NCBI RefSeq assembly: GCF_014645795.1
Contig: NZ_BMMK01000006.1
Span: 62,001 to 126,000, forward strand
Direction of reading: 5' to 3'
Length of the DNA stretch: 64,000 nucleotides
Origin: Longimycelium tulufanense
Lineage (GTDB): Bacteria > Actinomycetota > Actinomycetes > Mycobacteriales > Pseudonocardiaceae
The notes below the pieces were generated by a model. It worked only from the letters and a program-made list of their open reading frames with translations, had not been told where the DNA came from and did not search any database. The translations under genes were made by a program, and so were the position numbers. Positions 9,246 through 16,416 of this stretch are shown piece by piece; position 1 is the stretch's first letter; the number at the start of each line of letters is the position of its first letter.

Positions 9246-10031
9246 TCAGACCCGCAGGACCTGCACCCCGCGTTCCTCGAAGCGCCGCACGTCCCCGTCC
9301 GCCGCGTCCGAGTCGGTGACGAGCACGTCGATCTCGTCGGTCGCGCAGATGCGTGCGAACGCCGGTGCACCAATCTTCGACGAGTCGGCGACCACGACCA
9401 CCTTCCGCGCTCTCGCCGCGAGCAGGCGGTTGATGCTGGCCTCGCCCTCGTTGTGGGCGCTCGCGCCGGACCGTGGGTCAACGGCGTCGACCCCGAGGAA
9501 CGTGATGTCCAGCGTCAGCTCGTCGAGGATCCGGGTGCCCAGCGGACCGATCAGCTCATAGGACTGCGGCCGGGCCACGCCCCCGGTGACCACCAGCTTC
9601 ACCTGTGGGCGCACCGCCAGCTCGTTGGCGATGTTCAGGGCATTGGTGACCACCGTGATCGCGGTGTCCCCCTCGCCCGGCCCGAGATCAGCCCGGGTGG
9701 CCAGTGAGCGGGCGACCTCGGTGGCGGTGGTGCCCCCGTTGAGCCCGACGACCGAGCCGCGGGAGGCGAGCGCGGCGGCGGCCTTGCCGATGCGTTGCTT
9801 CTCCCCGGCGTGCCGCATGCTCTTGTACCGCAGCGGCAGGTCGTAGGAGACCGCGTGCGCCACGGCCCCGCCGCGCGTGCGGGTGAGCAACTGCTGCTCG
9901 GCCAGATGGTCCAGATCGCGGCGGATGGTCGCCGCGGAGACCGAGAGTTCCTCGGCGATGTCGTCGACCTCGATCCGGCCACGGTCGGCGAGGATCTCCA
10001 GCAGCGCGTTCAGGCGCTCGTAGCGGTTCAC
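9246..10031 (-). CDS. DeoR family transcriptional regulator (AgaR/GlpR-like)
   Basis: 261 residues. The N-terminal winged helix-turn-helix has the DeoR signature (IEVDDIAEELSVSAATIRRDLDHLAEQQLLTRTRGGA); the C-terminal DeoRC domain senses a sugar phosphate (NGGTTATEVARSL, VVTGG, ITFLGVDAVD). It starts with GTG behind GGAGGTGA and diverges from the SIS-ROK-nagA-aldolase operon. By position it should repress that operon and probably the ABC operon downstream of it. DeoR regulators called AgaR control GalNAc genes in other bacteria, which fits the locus. Confidence 0.92.
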   Translation of the reverse strand: MNRYERLNALLEILADRGRIEVDDIAEELSVSAATIRRDLDHLAEQQLLTRTRGGAVAHAVSYDLPLRYKSMRHAGEKQRIGKAAAALASRGSVVGLNGGTTATEVARSLATRADLGPGEGDTAITVVTNALNIANELAVRPQVKLVVTGGVARPQSYELIGPLGTRILDELTLDITFLGVDAVDPRSGASAHNEGEASINRLLAARARKVVVVADSSKIGAPAFARICATDEIDVLVTDSDAADGDVRRFEERGVQVLRV

Positions 10032-10042
10032 CGGTCACCTCC

Positions 10043-10062
10043 GCGCACATGATCGCGCATGA
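10043..10062 (+). promoter_or_regulatory. Possible DeoR binding site (direct repeats)
   Basis: Two near-direct repeats, GCGCACATGA and GCGCATGA, lie in the deoR/SIS intergenic region. The 8-mer ATCGCGCA here also occurs in the inverted repeat in front of the ABC operon (minus strand, about 8854-8861). Confidence 0.3.
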
Positions 10063-10148
10063 CGCCTCGACGGGCGACTGCTTGGGCGTGCACAATCGTG
10101 ACTGTTTGTACGCAGTTACGCGCATACACACGCACCTGGGAGGCGGCG

Positions 10149-11042
10149 GTGGCCGAGCAACCGTTCGTCATGTCCGAGATCCTCAGCCAGCCCGACTGCT
10201 GGCGGCGCGCGGCCGGCCTGGCCGCACAGGTCGAGGAGGTGATGCCCGGGCGGAACGAGCGGGTCGCCGTCGTCGGCTGCGGGACGTCCTGGTTCGTCGC
10301 GCAGTCCTACGCGGCACTGCGCGAGGGGCTGGGGCGGGGACAGACCGACGCCTTCGCCGCCTCCGAGTTCCCCCGGGGTCGACGGTACGACCGGGTCGTG
10401 GCGATCACGCGCTCGGGGACCACGACCGAAGTCCTCGACGTGCTGGGTGAACTGCGCGGGACCATCCCCACGGTGGCGTTGACGGCCGACGGTGACACGC
10501 CGGTCGGGTCAGTGGCGGATGCGGTGGTGGCGTTGGACTTCGCCGACGAGCGCTCCGTGGTGCAGACCCGGTTCGCCACCTCGGCGCTCGCACTGCTGCG
10601 GGCCTCGGTGGGGGCGGAGCTCGCCGCCGCCGCGGCCGACGCCGAGCGCGTGCTGGCCGAGCCGCTCCCGCCCGAGCTGCTGGAGGCCGAGCAGTTCACC
10701 TTCCTCGGCCGGGGCTGGACCTGCGGCCTGGCCGCGGAGGCGGCGTTGAAGATGCGGGAGGCGGCCGGGGTGTGGACTGAGGCGTACCCGGCGATGGAGT
10801 ACCGGCACGGGCCGATCAGCGTCACCGGGCCGGGCCGGGTGGCCTGGGTGCTCGGGGAGTCCCCGGCCGGACTGCCGGACGAGATCGCCGCGACCGGTGG
10901 CGTGTTCCGCGGCAGCCGGTGGGACCCGATGGCGGAGCTGGTGCTGGTGCAGCGGCTCGCGGTGGCGTTGGCACGGCGGCGCGGCCTGGACCCGGACCAC
11001 CCGCGGCATCTGACCCGTTCGGTGGTCCTGGACCACGCCTGA
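10149..11042 (+). CDS. SIS-domain sugar-phosphate deaminase/isomerase (AgaS or NagB-II type)
   Basis: 297 residues with two SIS domains. The first has VAVVGCGTSWFVAQSYA and ITRSGTTTEVLDVL (phosphate-binding serines); the second has FLGRGWTCGLAAEAALKMREAA and EYRHGPIS, as in the isomerase half of GlmS. Such proteins convert glucosamine-6-phosphate to fructose-6-phosphate, or galactosamine-6-phosphate to tagatose-6-phosphate, releasing ammonia. Sequence alone does not separate the two. GTG 10149 follows GGGAGG; the open frame extends 30 codons further but without a ribosome site. First gene of a four-gene operon with ROK kinase, NagA and aldolase. Confidence 0.85.
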   Translation: MAEQPFVMSEILSQPDCWRRAAGLAAQVEEVMPGRNERVAVVGCGTSWFVAQSYAALREGLGRGQTDAFAASEFPRGRRYDRVVAITRSGTTTEVLDVLGELRGTIPTVALTADGDTPVGSVADAVVALDFADERSVVQTRFATSALALLRASVGAELAAAAADAERVLAEPLPPELLEAEQFTFLGRGWTCGLAAEAALKMREAAGVWTEAYPAMEYRHGPISVTGPGRVAWVLGESPAGLPDEIAATGGVFRGSRWDPMAELVLVQRLAVALARRRGLDPDHPRHLTRSVVLDHA

Positions 11043-11046
11043 CACA

Positions 11047-11062
11047 GGTGGTGTAGACCAAT
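11047..11062 (+). promoter_or_regulatory. DasR-type operator (dre-like site)
   Basis: The core TGGTGTAGACCA (11049-11060) matches 11 of 12 positions of the palindrome TGGTCTAGACCA, the centre of the dre site recognised by the GntR regulator DasR in streptomycetes. It lies between the SIS and ROK genes, about 30 nt before the ROK start, where it could control the last three genes of the operon. No dasR gene is in the window. Confidence 0.6.
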
Positions 11063-11090
11063 GGTGGGTGGATGGCGCAGGATCGCAGGC

Positions 11091-12023
11091 GTGGCATCCA
11101 CCCGCACCGTGGTCGCCGTCGACGTCGGCGGCACCGAGACGAAGGCCGCGTTGGTCAGCGGCCGGCCCGCGGCGGCGGTCCCGTTGGCCGAGCACCGGCG
11201 GCCGACGCCCAGGCGTGCCGACTCCGGGACCACCGTCGCCGCCGTGGTCGACCTCGTCCTCTACCTGGTCGAGGAGCTGCGTCGGGAAGGCGGCCGGGAG
11301 GTCGAGGCCGTGGGCGTCGTCGTGCCCGGCGTTGTCGACGAGGAGCGCGGTGTCGGCGTGTACTCGGCGAACCTCGGTTGGCGCGACGCACCGTTCGCCG
11401 AGCTGTTGACGGCCAGGACGGGCTTGCCCACGGCCTTCGGGCACGACGTGCGCGCCGGCGGGCTCGCCGAGCTACGGCTGGGCGCGGCCCGGGGCCATCG
11501 AGACGCGCTGATCATGCCGATCGGTACCGGGATCGCGGCCGCCATTGTCGTGGGCGGACGGGTCCACAGCGCTGGCGGCTACGCCGGCGAGCTCGGGCAC
11601 ATCGACATCGGCCACGGGGAACCGTGTGGCTGCGGTCAGCGCGGCTGCCTGGAGCGGGTCGCGTCGTCCGCCGCCATCGCCCGCCGCTACACCCGACGCA
11701 GCGGGCGCGAGGTTCGGGGCGCGGTCGACGTCGCGGAAGCGGTACGTGCCGGCGACCAGGATGCCGTTGCGGTGTGGGAAGAAGCGGTAACCGCGTTGGG
11801 CAAGGCGCTTGTACTCGCCTGCACGATCCTCGGCCCGGAGGTGGTGGTGCTGGGGGGTGGGTTGGCGCTGGCCAGGGAGCTGCTCACCGAACCGCTGGGC
11901 CGGCGGCTCAACGAGCTGATGACTTTCCAACGCCCTCCCGAACTGCGGCTCGCCGAGCTGGGCGACGGCGCCGGCCGCCTCGGCGCCGCCCTGCTGGCCC
12001 TGGATCTGCTGGAGGCGCGTTGA
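11091..12023 (+). CDS. ROK family sugar kinase
   Basis: 310 residues. ATP-binding start VVAVDVGGTETKAALV, then VVVPGVVDEERG, IGTGIAAAIVV and the ROK zinc motif HIDIGHGEPCGCGQRGC (CxCGxxGC). Likely phosphorylates GlcNAc or GalNAc at C6 after ABC import, making the substrate of NagA. I chose the GTG at 11091 (AGGA upstream); the longer frame from ATG 11061 would overlap the dre-like operator. Second gene of the operon, 48 nt after the SIS stop. Confidence 0.88.
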   Translation: MASTRTVVAVDVGGTETKAALVSGRPAAAVPLAEHRRPTPRRADSGTTVAAVVDLVLYLVEELRREGGREVEAVGVVVPGVVDEERGVGVYSANLGWRDAPFAELLTARTGLPTAFGHDVRAGGLAELRLGAARGHRDALIMPIGTGIAAAIVVGGRVHSAGGYAGELGHIDIGHGEPCGCGQRGCLERVASSAAIARRYTRRSGREVRGAVDVAEAVRAGDQDAVAVWEEAVTALGKALVLACTILGPEVVVLGGGLALARELLTEPLGRRLNELMTFQRPPELRLAELGDGAGRLGAALLALDLLEAR

Positions 12024-12109
12024 GCCTTCTGGTGTTCGCAGGTGGGCGGCCTCGGGTCACGCGGCCCGGGCTTCCCGCGTCACGGTTCCGGCGACAAGGG
12101 GTCCCGGGA

Positions 12110-12142
12110 CCGCGTACCCCCAGCCGCGCGACTGGGGTATCC
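12110..12142 (+). other. Imperfect hairpin between ROK kinase and nagA
   Basis: TACCCCCAG and CTGGGGTA face each other across an 8-nt loop in the 135-bp gap before nagA. It could reduce read-through or stabilise a processed end; one bulged base makes it weak evidence. Confidence 0.3.
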
Positions 12143-12158
12143 GTCGATTGGAGGCCCG

Positions 12159-13298
12159 ATGAGCATGCTGCTACGGGGCGGCACCGTCGTCACCCAGGAC
12201 GGGGTGCTGGACAACGGCTGGGTCGAGGTGTCCGGCGGCCGGATCTCCGGCGTCGGCACGGGTGAGCCGGCCGGTGGTCACGGCTCCGTCGTCGACCTCG
12301 ACGGGCAGTGGGTGGTTCCGGGCTTCGTCGACATCCACTGCCACGGTGGCGGCGGGGTGTCGTTCGGCTGCCGCGAGCAGGAGCAGATCGCCTCGTCGGT
12401 GGCGCTCCACCGCCGCCACGGCACGACCACACTGCTGGCGAGTCTGGTCTCCGAGCCGATCCCCGCACTCGCCGAGCAGGTGGCCGTGCTCGTCGACCTC
12501 GTCACCGACGGGCTGGTCGCCGGGGTCCATCTGGAGGGCCCGTTCCTGTCGGCCGCCCGCTGCGGCGCGCACGACCCGGCGCTCCTGCGACCGCCCGCGC
12601 GCGTGGACGTGCAGGCTCTGCTCGACGCGGGCCATGGCACGGTGCGGATGTGCACGCTCGCGCCCGAGTTGGAGGGCGCTGTCGAGGCGGTGCGCCAGCT
12701 CGTCGATCAAGGCGCGATCGCCGCGCTGGGGCACACCGACGCCACCGAGGCGCAGGTGCTGCCCGCTGTGGACGCCGGCGCGACGGTCGCCACGCACCTG
12801 TTCAACGGCATGCGCCCGTTGCACCACCGCGAGCCCGGACCGATCGGTGTGTTGCTCGACGACGAGCGCGTCAGCATCGAGCTGATCTGCGACCTCGTGC
12901 ACGTCGCACCCACCATGGTGCGGCTGGCTGCGCGACATGCCGGCACGGCGCGAACCCTGGCGGTCACCGATGCCATGTCCGCAACCGGGATGCCGGACGG
13001 CTCCTACGTTCTGGGCGAGCTGGACGTGACGGTGCGGGACGGGGTTCCCACGCTCGCCAACGGCGCGCTCGCCGGTAGCACGCTCACGATGGACGTCGCC
13101 TTTCGGAACCTGGTGCGGTCCTGCGGGCTGACCGTGCCCGCGGCGGTCGAGGCGACCGCCACGCGGCCGGCCGCGCTGCTCGGCCTGGCGGGGGAGACCG
13201 GGGCGATCCGGGCCGGGCTGGCCGCCGACCTCGCCGTGCTCGACGACGACCTGCGCCTGCGCCGCGTCATGCACCGCGGGAGCTGGGTCTCCCAGTGA
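12159..13298 (+). CDS. nagA: N-acetylglucosamine-6-phosphate deacetylase
   Basis: 379 residues, full length. Amidohydrolase fold with the metal and catalytic residues visible: DIHCHGGGG (HxH), GVHLEGPFL (Glu), ALGHTDA and ATHLFNGM (His), VTDAMSATGM (catalytic Asp). It removes the acetyl group from GlcNAc-6-phosphate or GalNAc-6-phosphate (as AgaA), giving the amino-sugar phosphate used by the SIS enzyme. The ATG at 12159 follows GGAGG with a 6-nt spacer. Its place between kinase and aldolase makes the amino-sugar role of the operon firm. Confidence 0.94.
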   Translation: MSMLLRGGTVVTQDGVLDNGWVEVSGGRISGVGTGEPAGGHGSVVDLDGQWVVPGFVDIHCHGGGGVSFGCREQEQIASSVALHRRHGTTTLLASLVSEPIPALAEQVAVLVDLVTDGLVAGVHLEGPFLSAARCGAHDPALLRPPARVDVQALLDAGHGTVRMCTLAPELEGAVEAVRQLVDQGAIAALGHTDATEAQVLPAVDAGATVATHLFNGMRPLHHREPGPIGVLLDDERVSIELICDLVHVAPTMVRLAARHAGTARTLAVTDAMSATGMPDGSYVLGELDVTVRDGVPTLANGALAGSTLTMDVAFRNLVRSCGLTVPAAVEATATRPAALLGLAGETGAIRAGLAADLAVLDDDLRLRRVMHRGSWVSQ

Positions 13299-13321
13299 TG
13301 CGACCGACCAGGAGGTAGCCC

Positions 13322-14155
13322 GTGCCGCTCACCCCGACCGGCGAGATCGTCGACGCCGCCGCCCGTGCCGGCCGCGGCGTCGGCGCGTTCAACGTGATCC
13401 AGCTGGAGCACGCCGAGGCGCTCGTGGCCGGGGCGGAGCGGGCGGGCGCCCCGGTCATCCTGCAGATCAGCCACAACTGCGTGCGCTACCACGGCGCATT
13501 GGAGCCGATCGGGCTGGCGACGCTGGCGGTGGCGCGACGGTCGTCGGTGCCGGTGGCGGTGCACCTCGACCACGCCGAAGACGCCGGTCTCGCGCACGAG
13601 GCGGTCGAGTTGGGCTTCACGAGCGTGATGTTCGACGCCTCGAAGCTGGAGTACGGGGAGAACGTGCGCGCCACCACCGAGGTGGTCGTGCACTGCCACT
13701 CTCGTGGCGTGTACGTCGAGGCCGAGCTGGGCGAGGTCGGGGGGAAGGACGGGGTGCACGCGCCCGGTGCGCGCACAGATCCGGAGCGGGCTCGGTCGTT
13801 CGTGGCGGCGACCGGCGTGGACGCGTTGGCGGTCGCGGTGGGCAGTTCCCACGCGATGGTGACCAAGAATGCCGCCCTGGACTTCGATCTGATCGGGCGG
13901 TTACGGGAGGCGGTGCCGGTGCCGCTGGTGTTGCACGGCTCGTCCGGCGTGCCCGAGGCCGACCTCACGCGGGCGGTAGCGGCCGGCATGACCAAGGTCA
14001 ACATCGCGACCAGTCTGAACCAGGCGTTCACCGGGGCGGTCCGGGGCTATCTAGACCAGTACCCCGACGTCGTCGACACCCGGAAGTACGTTGCGCCCGG
14101 CCGGAAGGCCGTGGCAGATGAGGTGGCACGTCTCCTCGGCGTACTCAGAGCCTGA
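13322..14155 (+). CDS. Class II aldolase (KbaY/GatY/FbaA-like, ketose bisphosphate)
   Basis: 277 residues, the size of class IIB aldolases. Metal ligands in VAVHLDHAED, FDASKLEYGENV and LHGSSGVPEADL; substrate loop VNIATSLNQAF. It cleaves tagatose-1,6- or fructose-1,6-bisphosphate to two triose phosphates. The GTG has an excellent AGGAGGT site and the gene follows nagA by 23 nt. With NagA, the SIS enzyme and the DeoR regulator it fits an Aga-type pathway, where it would act on tagatose bisphosphate; this is inference. A CTA leucine codon, rare at this GC content, falls in a half dre-like sequence at 14045-14060. Confidence 0.87.
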   Translation: MPLTPTGEIVDAAARAGRGVGAFNVIQLEHAEALVAGAERAGAPVILQISHNCVRYHGALEPIGLATLAVARRSSVPVAVHLDHAEDAGLAHEAVELGFTSVMFDASKLEYGENVRATTEVVVHCHSRGVYVEAELGEVGGKDGVHAPGARTDPERARSFVAATGVDALAVAVGSSHAMVTKNAALDFDLIGRLREAVPVPLVLHGSSGVPEADLTRAVAAGMTKVNIATSLNQAFTGAVRGYLDQYPDVVDTRKYVAPGRKAVADEVARLLGVLRA

Positions 14156-14693
14156 GCCTCGGAGGTGGCGTCTCCCACCAGGCGGCAGTCCCAAGGGTCG
14201 GACCAGTCGAGATGTGGCGGGCACGGCATCGCGCGCAGAAGGCCGCCCCGGCCCCGGCTGAAGGAGAGATCCACGCTGCCGGTGGTGGGACTCGGCTCTC
14301 GCCGGAGCCTGCACGAGATCCCCGAGGAGCCACAAGCTGGCATTGTTGCCAGCCCTGTCTTCGGCGTTCCGGTGTCAGGGCGGTCGGCTACGGCCCTCCG
14401 TTCGGTGTGGGCGGCCTCATCGGTTAAATATGGCCCGCTCCATCGCACCGCAGGGGTGGATCGGCGCCTACATCGGCGCGACCGTCCGGTGGCCCGGGGC
14501 ACGCGGCGGCGTTGTTCCTCGCCCTGGGCCGGTCCGAGAACGTGTTGGGAAGGCGTGTCTCGAGGGTGAATGCCGAGACACAGCGCCGGCTGCTCACGGC
14601 CGAGCCAAGGCAGCCGCAAGCCTCCACACCTGCTCCGAGCTGGCTCGGGCGGGAAGCCGCCGCATCCGGGCCCTCCCGCTACCGTGAGGAACC
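14156..14693. other. Intergenic region after the amino-sugar operon
   Basis: 538 bases. Open frames here lack family resemblance and ribosome sites. I see no RNA gene or strong hairpin. GAGGA and a TACCGT hexamer near the right end serve the next small gene. Confidence 0.4.
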
Positions 14694-14912
14694 GTGAGTA
14701 CCTCGGACGATCCCGAGCGGCTGCTCGCCGAGGCGCTGCGGGCGCAGGCAGTCACCAACGGGTCACCTCCGCCCCCACCGAGCCCCGAGCCCCCGCCACC
14801 GCCACGCGAGACGCCGGCAGAGGCGCCCCTGGCGGCCCGTTGGGTTCTGCTGCTGGCGGTGCTTCTCGGGCTCGCCGTCGGGTGTGTCATCGGGCTCATC
14901 TCCGTGCTCTGA
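14694..14912 (+). CDS. Small proline-rich single-pass membrane protein
   Basis: 72 residues: an acidic N terminus (STSDDPERLLAEALRAQA), a proline stretch (residues about 24-40), then one membrane helix, WVLLLAVLLGLAVGCVIGLISVL, ending the protein. The layout suggests a cytosolic N terminus with a C-terminal anchor. I do not recognise a named family. Support for coding comes from the domain logic and the GTG with GAGGA five nt upstream; a TACCGT hexamer eight nt upstream is an alternative leaderless signal. Confidence 0.65.
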   Translation: MSTSDDPERLLAEALRAQAVTNGSPPPPPSPEPPPPPRETPAEAPLAARWVLLLAVLLGLAVGCVIGLISVL

Positions 14913-15334
14913 CCGCGGTGGTCGGTGATGCCCCGGCCAGCGACACCGGCTCGGGGAAGGCACGTCCCGGGTAAAGGCTGGCCCGATGTGGAGGACGCCG
15001 GGTGGCTGGCGGTTTGGCGCCATTTGATCATGCTCCGTCGGCGGGATGGCGGCGGCCGTACCCGCTCCGGCGGGCCTTTCCGGCGGGACGGCACCGGCGC
15101 TCGATCCTGTTCTCCGGCTGGTCCCGGCTGCGGGATACGCGCAGGGGTACGCGCATCCTGCCACCACCGACGCCGGTAGCTCCGGACACCGACCGCCACG
15201 TTCCGCGGTGGTCACCTGCCGCGTCCCGGTAACCGGTGTCATGCCTGCTCCAGTGGCTGCTTCACGTTGCGTGGCCGGGAAACGGCTCAGGGTCGCGCGG
15301 TGCCTGTTCAACGAGTGCCGGTACCTTGGGCGGG
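14913..15334. other. Intergenic region before the first DedA gene
   Basis: 422 bases with several overlapping short frames, none convincing. Apart from the -10 of the DedA gene at its right end I see nothing in it. Confidence 0.4.
15322..15327 (+). promoter_or_regulatory. Putative leaderless -10 (TACCTT)
   Basis: TANNNT hexamer seven nt before the GTG at 15335; no ribosome site. It decides the start of the DedA gene. Confidence 0.5.
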
Positions 15335-16069
15335 GTGACGACCGTTTTGCCCGCCGTCGCGAGCACGGCCGCCCCGCTCGCACTCGGTCCGCAGTGGCTG
15401 CAGCCCGAGTACATCATCACCTCGATGGGCGCCTTCGCGCTGATCGGGCTCTGCCTCATCGTCTTCGTCGAGTGCGGTGCCTTCGCCTTCTTTCTCCCCG
15501 GTGACTCCCTGCTCTTCGTGGCAGGCATGTTCACCGCGGCGGGCGCGATCCAGGTCGGCGACTGGCCGGCACCGATCTGGCTCGTCTGCCTGTTGTTGAC
15601 GATCTCCGCGCTGCTCGGCAACGTCTGCGGCTACGCGATCGGCTGGCGGGTCGGCCCCGCATTGTTCAACCGGCCGGATTCGCGGTTCCTGAAAAAGGAA
15701 CATGTCGACAAGACGCACGAGTTCTTCGAACGGCACGGCGCGCGGGCGATCGTGCTCGCCCGGTTCGTGCCCATCGTGCGGACGCTCATCACCGCGATGG
15801 CCGGCGTGGGACGCATGGACCCGAAGAAGTACTTCACGTACTCGGTCATCGGCGGTATCGCCTGGGCCACCGGCCTCACGGTGCTCGGCTACTTCCTGGG
15901 CAACATCGCGTTCATCAAGAACAACATCGAGGCGATCCTCGTCGGCATCGTGCTGCTGTCGGTGCTCCCGATCATCGTCGAGTACGTGCGGAACCGGCGG
16001 GAGAAGAAGGCGGCGGTCGCCGCGGCGGCAGAGATGGACGCCGCCACCGAGGAGATTCCCCGCGTCTGA
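15335..16069 (+). CDS. DedA family membrane protein
   Basis: 244 residues, about five hydrophobic segments. Family signatures: VECGAFAFFLPGDSLLFVAG near the N terminus and the amphipathic HGARAIVLARFVPIVRTLITAMAGVGRM, with the conserved arginine/proline motif. DedA proteins are now linked to lipid-carrier or phospholipid flipping and envelope homeostasis; the substrate here is unknown. The C-terminal tail is charged and alanine-rich. A second DedA gene lies 1.85 kb downstream. I chose GTG 15335 from the leaderless signal; the frame is open for 33 more codons upstream. Confidence 0.9.
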   Translation: MTTVLPAVASTAAPLALGPQWLQPEYIITSMGAFALIGLCLIVFVECGAFAFFLPGDSLLFVAGMFTAAGAIQVGDWPAPIWLVCLLLTISALLGNVCGYAIGWRVGPALFNRPDSRFLKKEHVDKTHEFFERHGARAIVLARFVPIVRTLITAMAGVGRMDPKKYFTYSVIGGIAWATGLTVLGYFLGNIAFIKNNIEAILVGIVLLSVLPIIVEYVRNRREKKAAVAAAAEMDAATEEIPRV

Positions 16070-16084
16070 GCCGAAAGGGTCGTC

Positions 16085-16122
16085 GTCGAGGGGCTGTGCC
16101 GCCAGTGGCACGGCCCCTCGAC
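16085..16122 (+). terminator. Hairpin after the first DedA gene
   Basis: 16-bp stem with one G-T type mismatch (GTCGAGGGGCTGTGCC against GGCACGGCCCCTCGAC), 6-nt loop, followed by CTTTG. Fifteen nt past the stop codon. Confidence 0.75.
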
Positions 16123-16179
16123 TTTGCGGTCCTCCGCACCGGTCGTTTGCGGGCGGCAGCCGAGGCGGGCCGCAGGAGT

Positions 16180-16292
16180 CGATCCACAAGCCTCGGAGTT
16201 ATCCACAACCCACGATCTTGTTCTTGCTTTGCGTTTCCGCAGCTCAGTAGGCTGGTCGCGGGGCGCCTGCCCCCGAGGAGGGCGGGGGCTGT
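16180..16292 (-). repeat. 113-bp dispersed repeat, copy A, with two DnaA-box-like 9-mers
   Basis: On the minus strand it aligns without gaps to 28758-28870; I count about 83 of 113 identical positions, highest in the middle third. Shared blocks: ACAGCCCCCGCCC, TACTGAGCTGCGGA and AGCAAGAACAAGATCGTGG. Read on the plus strand it holds TTATCCACA (16199-16207), a perfect DnaA box, and CGATCCACA (16180-16188), 19 bp apart. It lies between convergent genes. Confidence 0.75.
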
Positions 16293-16416
16293 CCTCCCAC
16301 TGAGCCGACACTGAGCCGACGGGTTGGGGGACACCGAACACCCGGGTGTGCGATGTCCGGGGTTCGTGCGGATTGCTCCCGCCGCGTCAGCGGAAGTGTG
16401 ACCGTCGGAAAACGCG

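Noticed and set aside
12278-13274. Minus-strand frames across nagA
   Set aside because: All nagA metal and catalytic motifs are on the plus strand.
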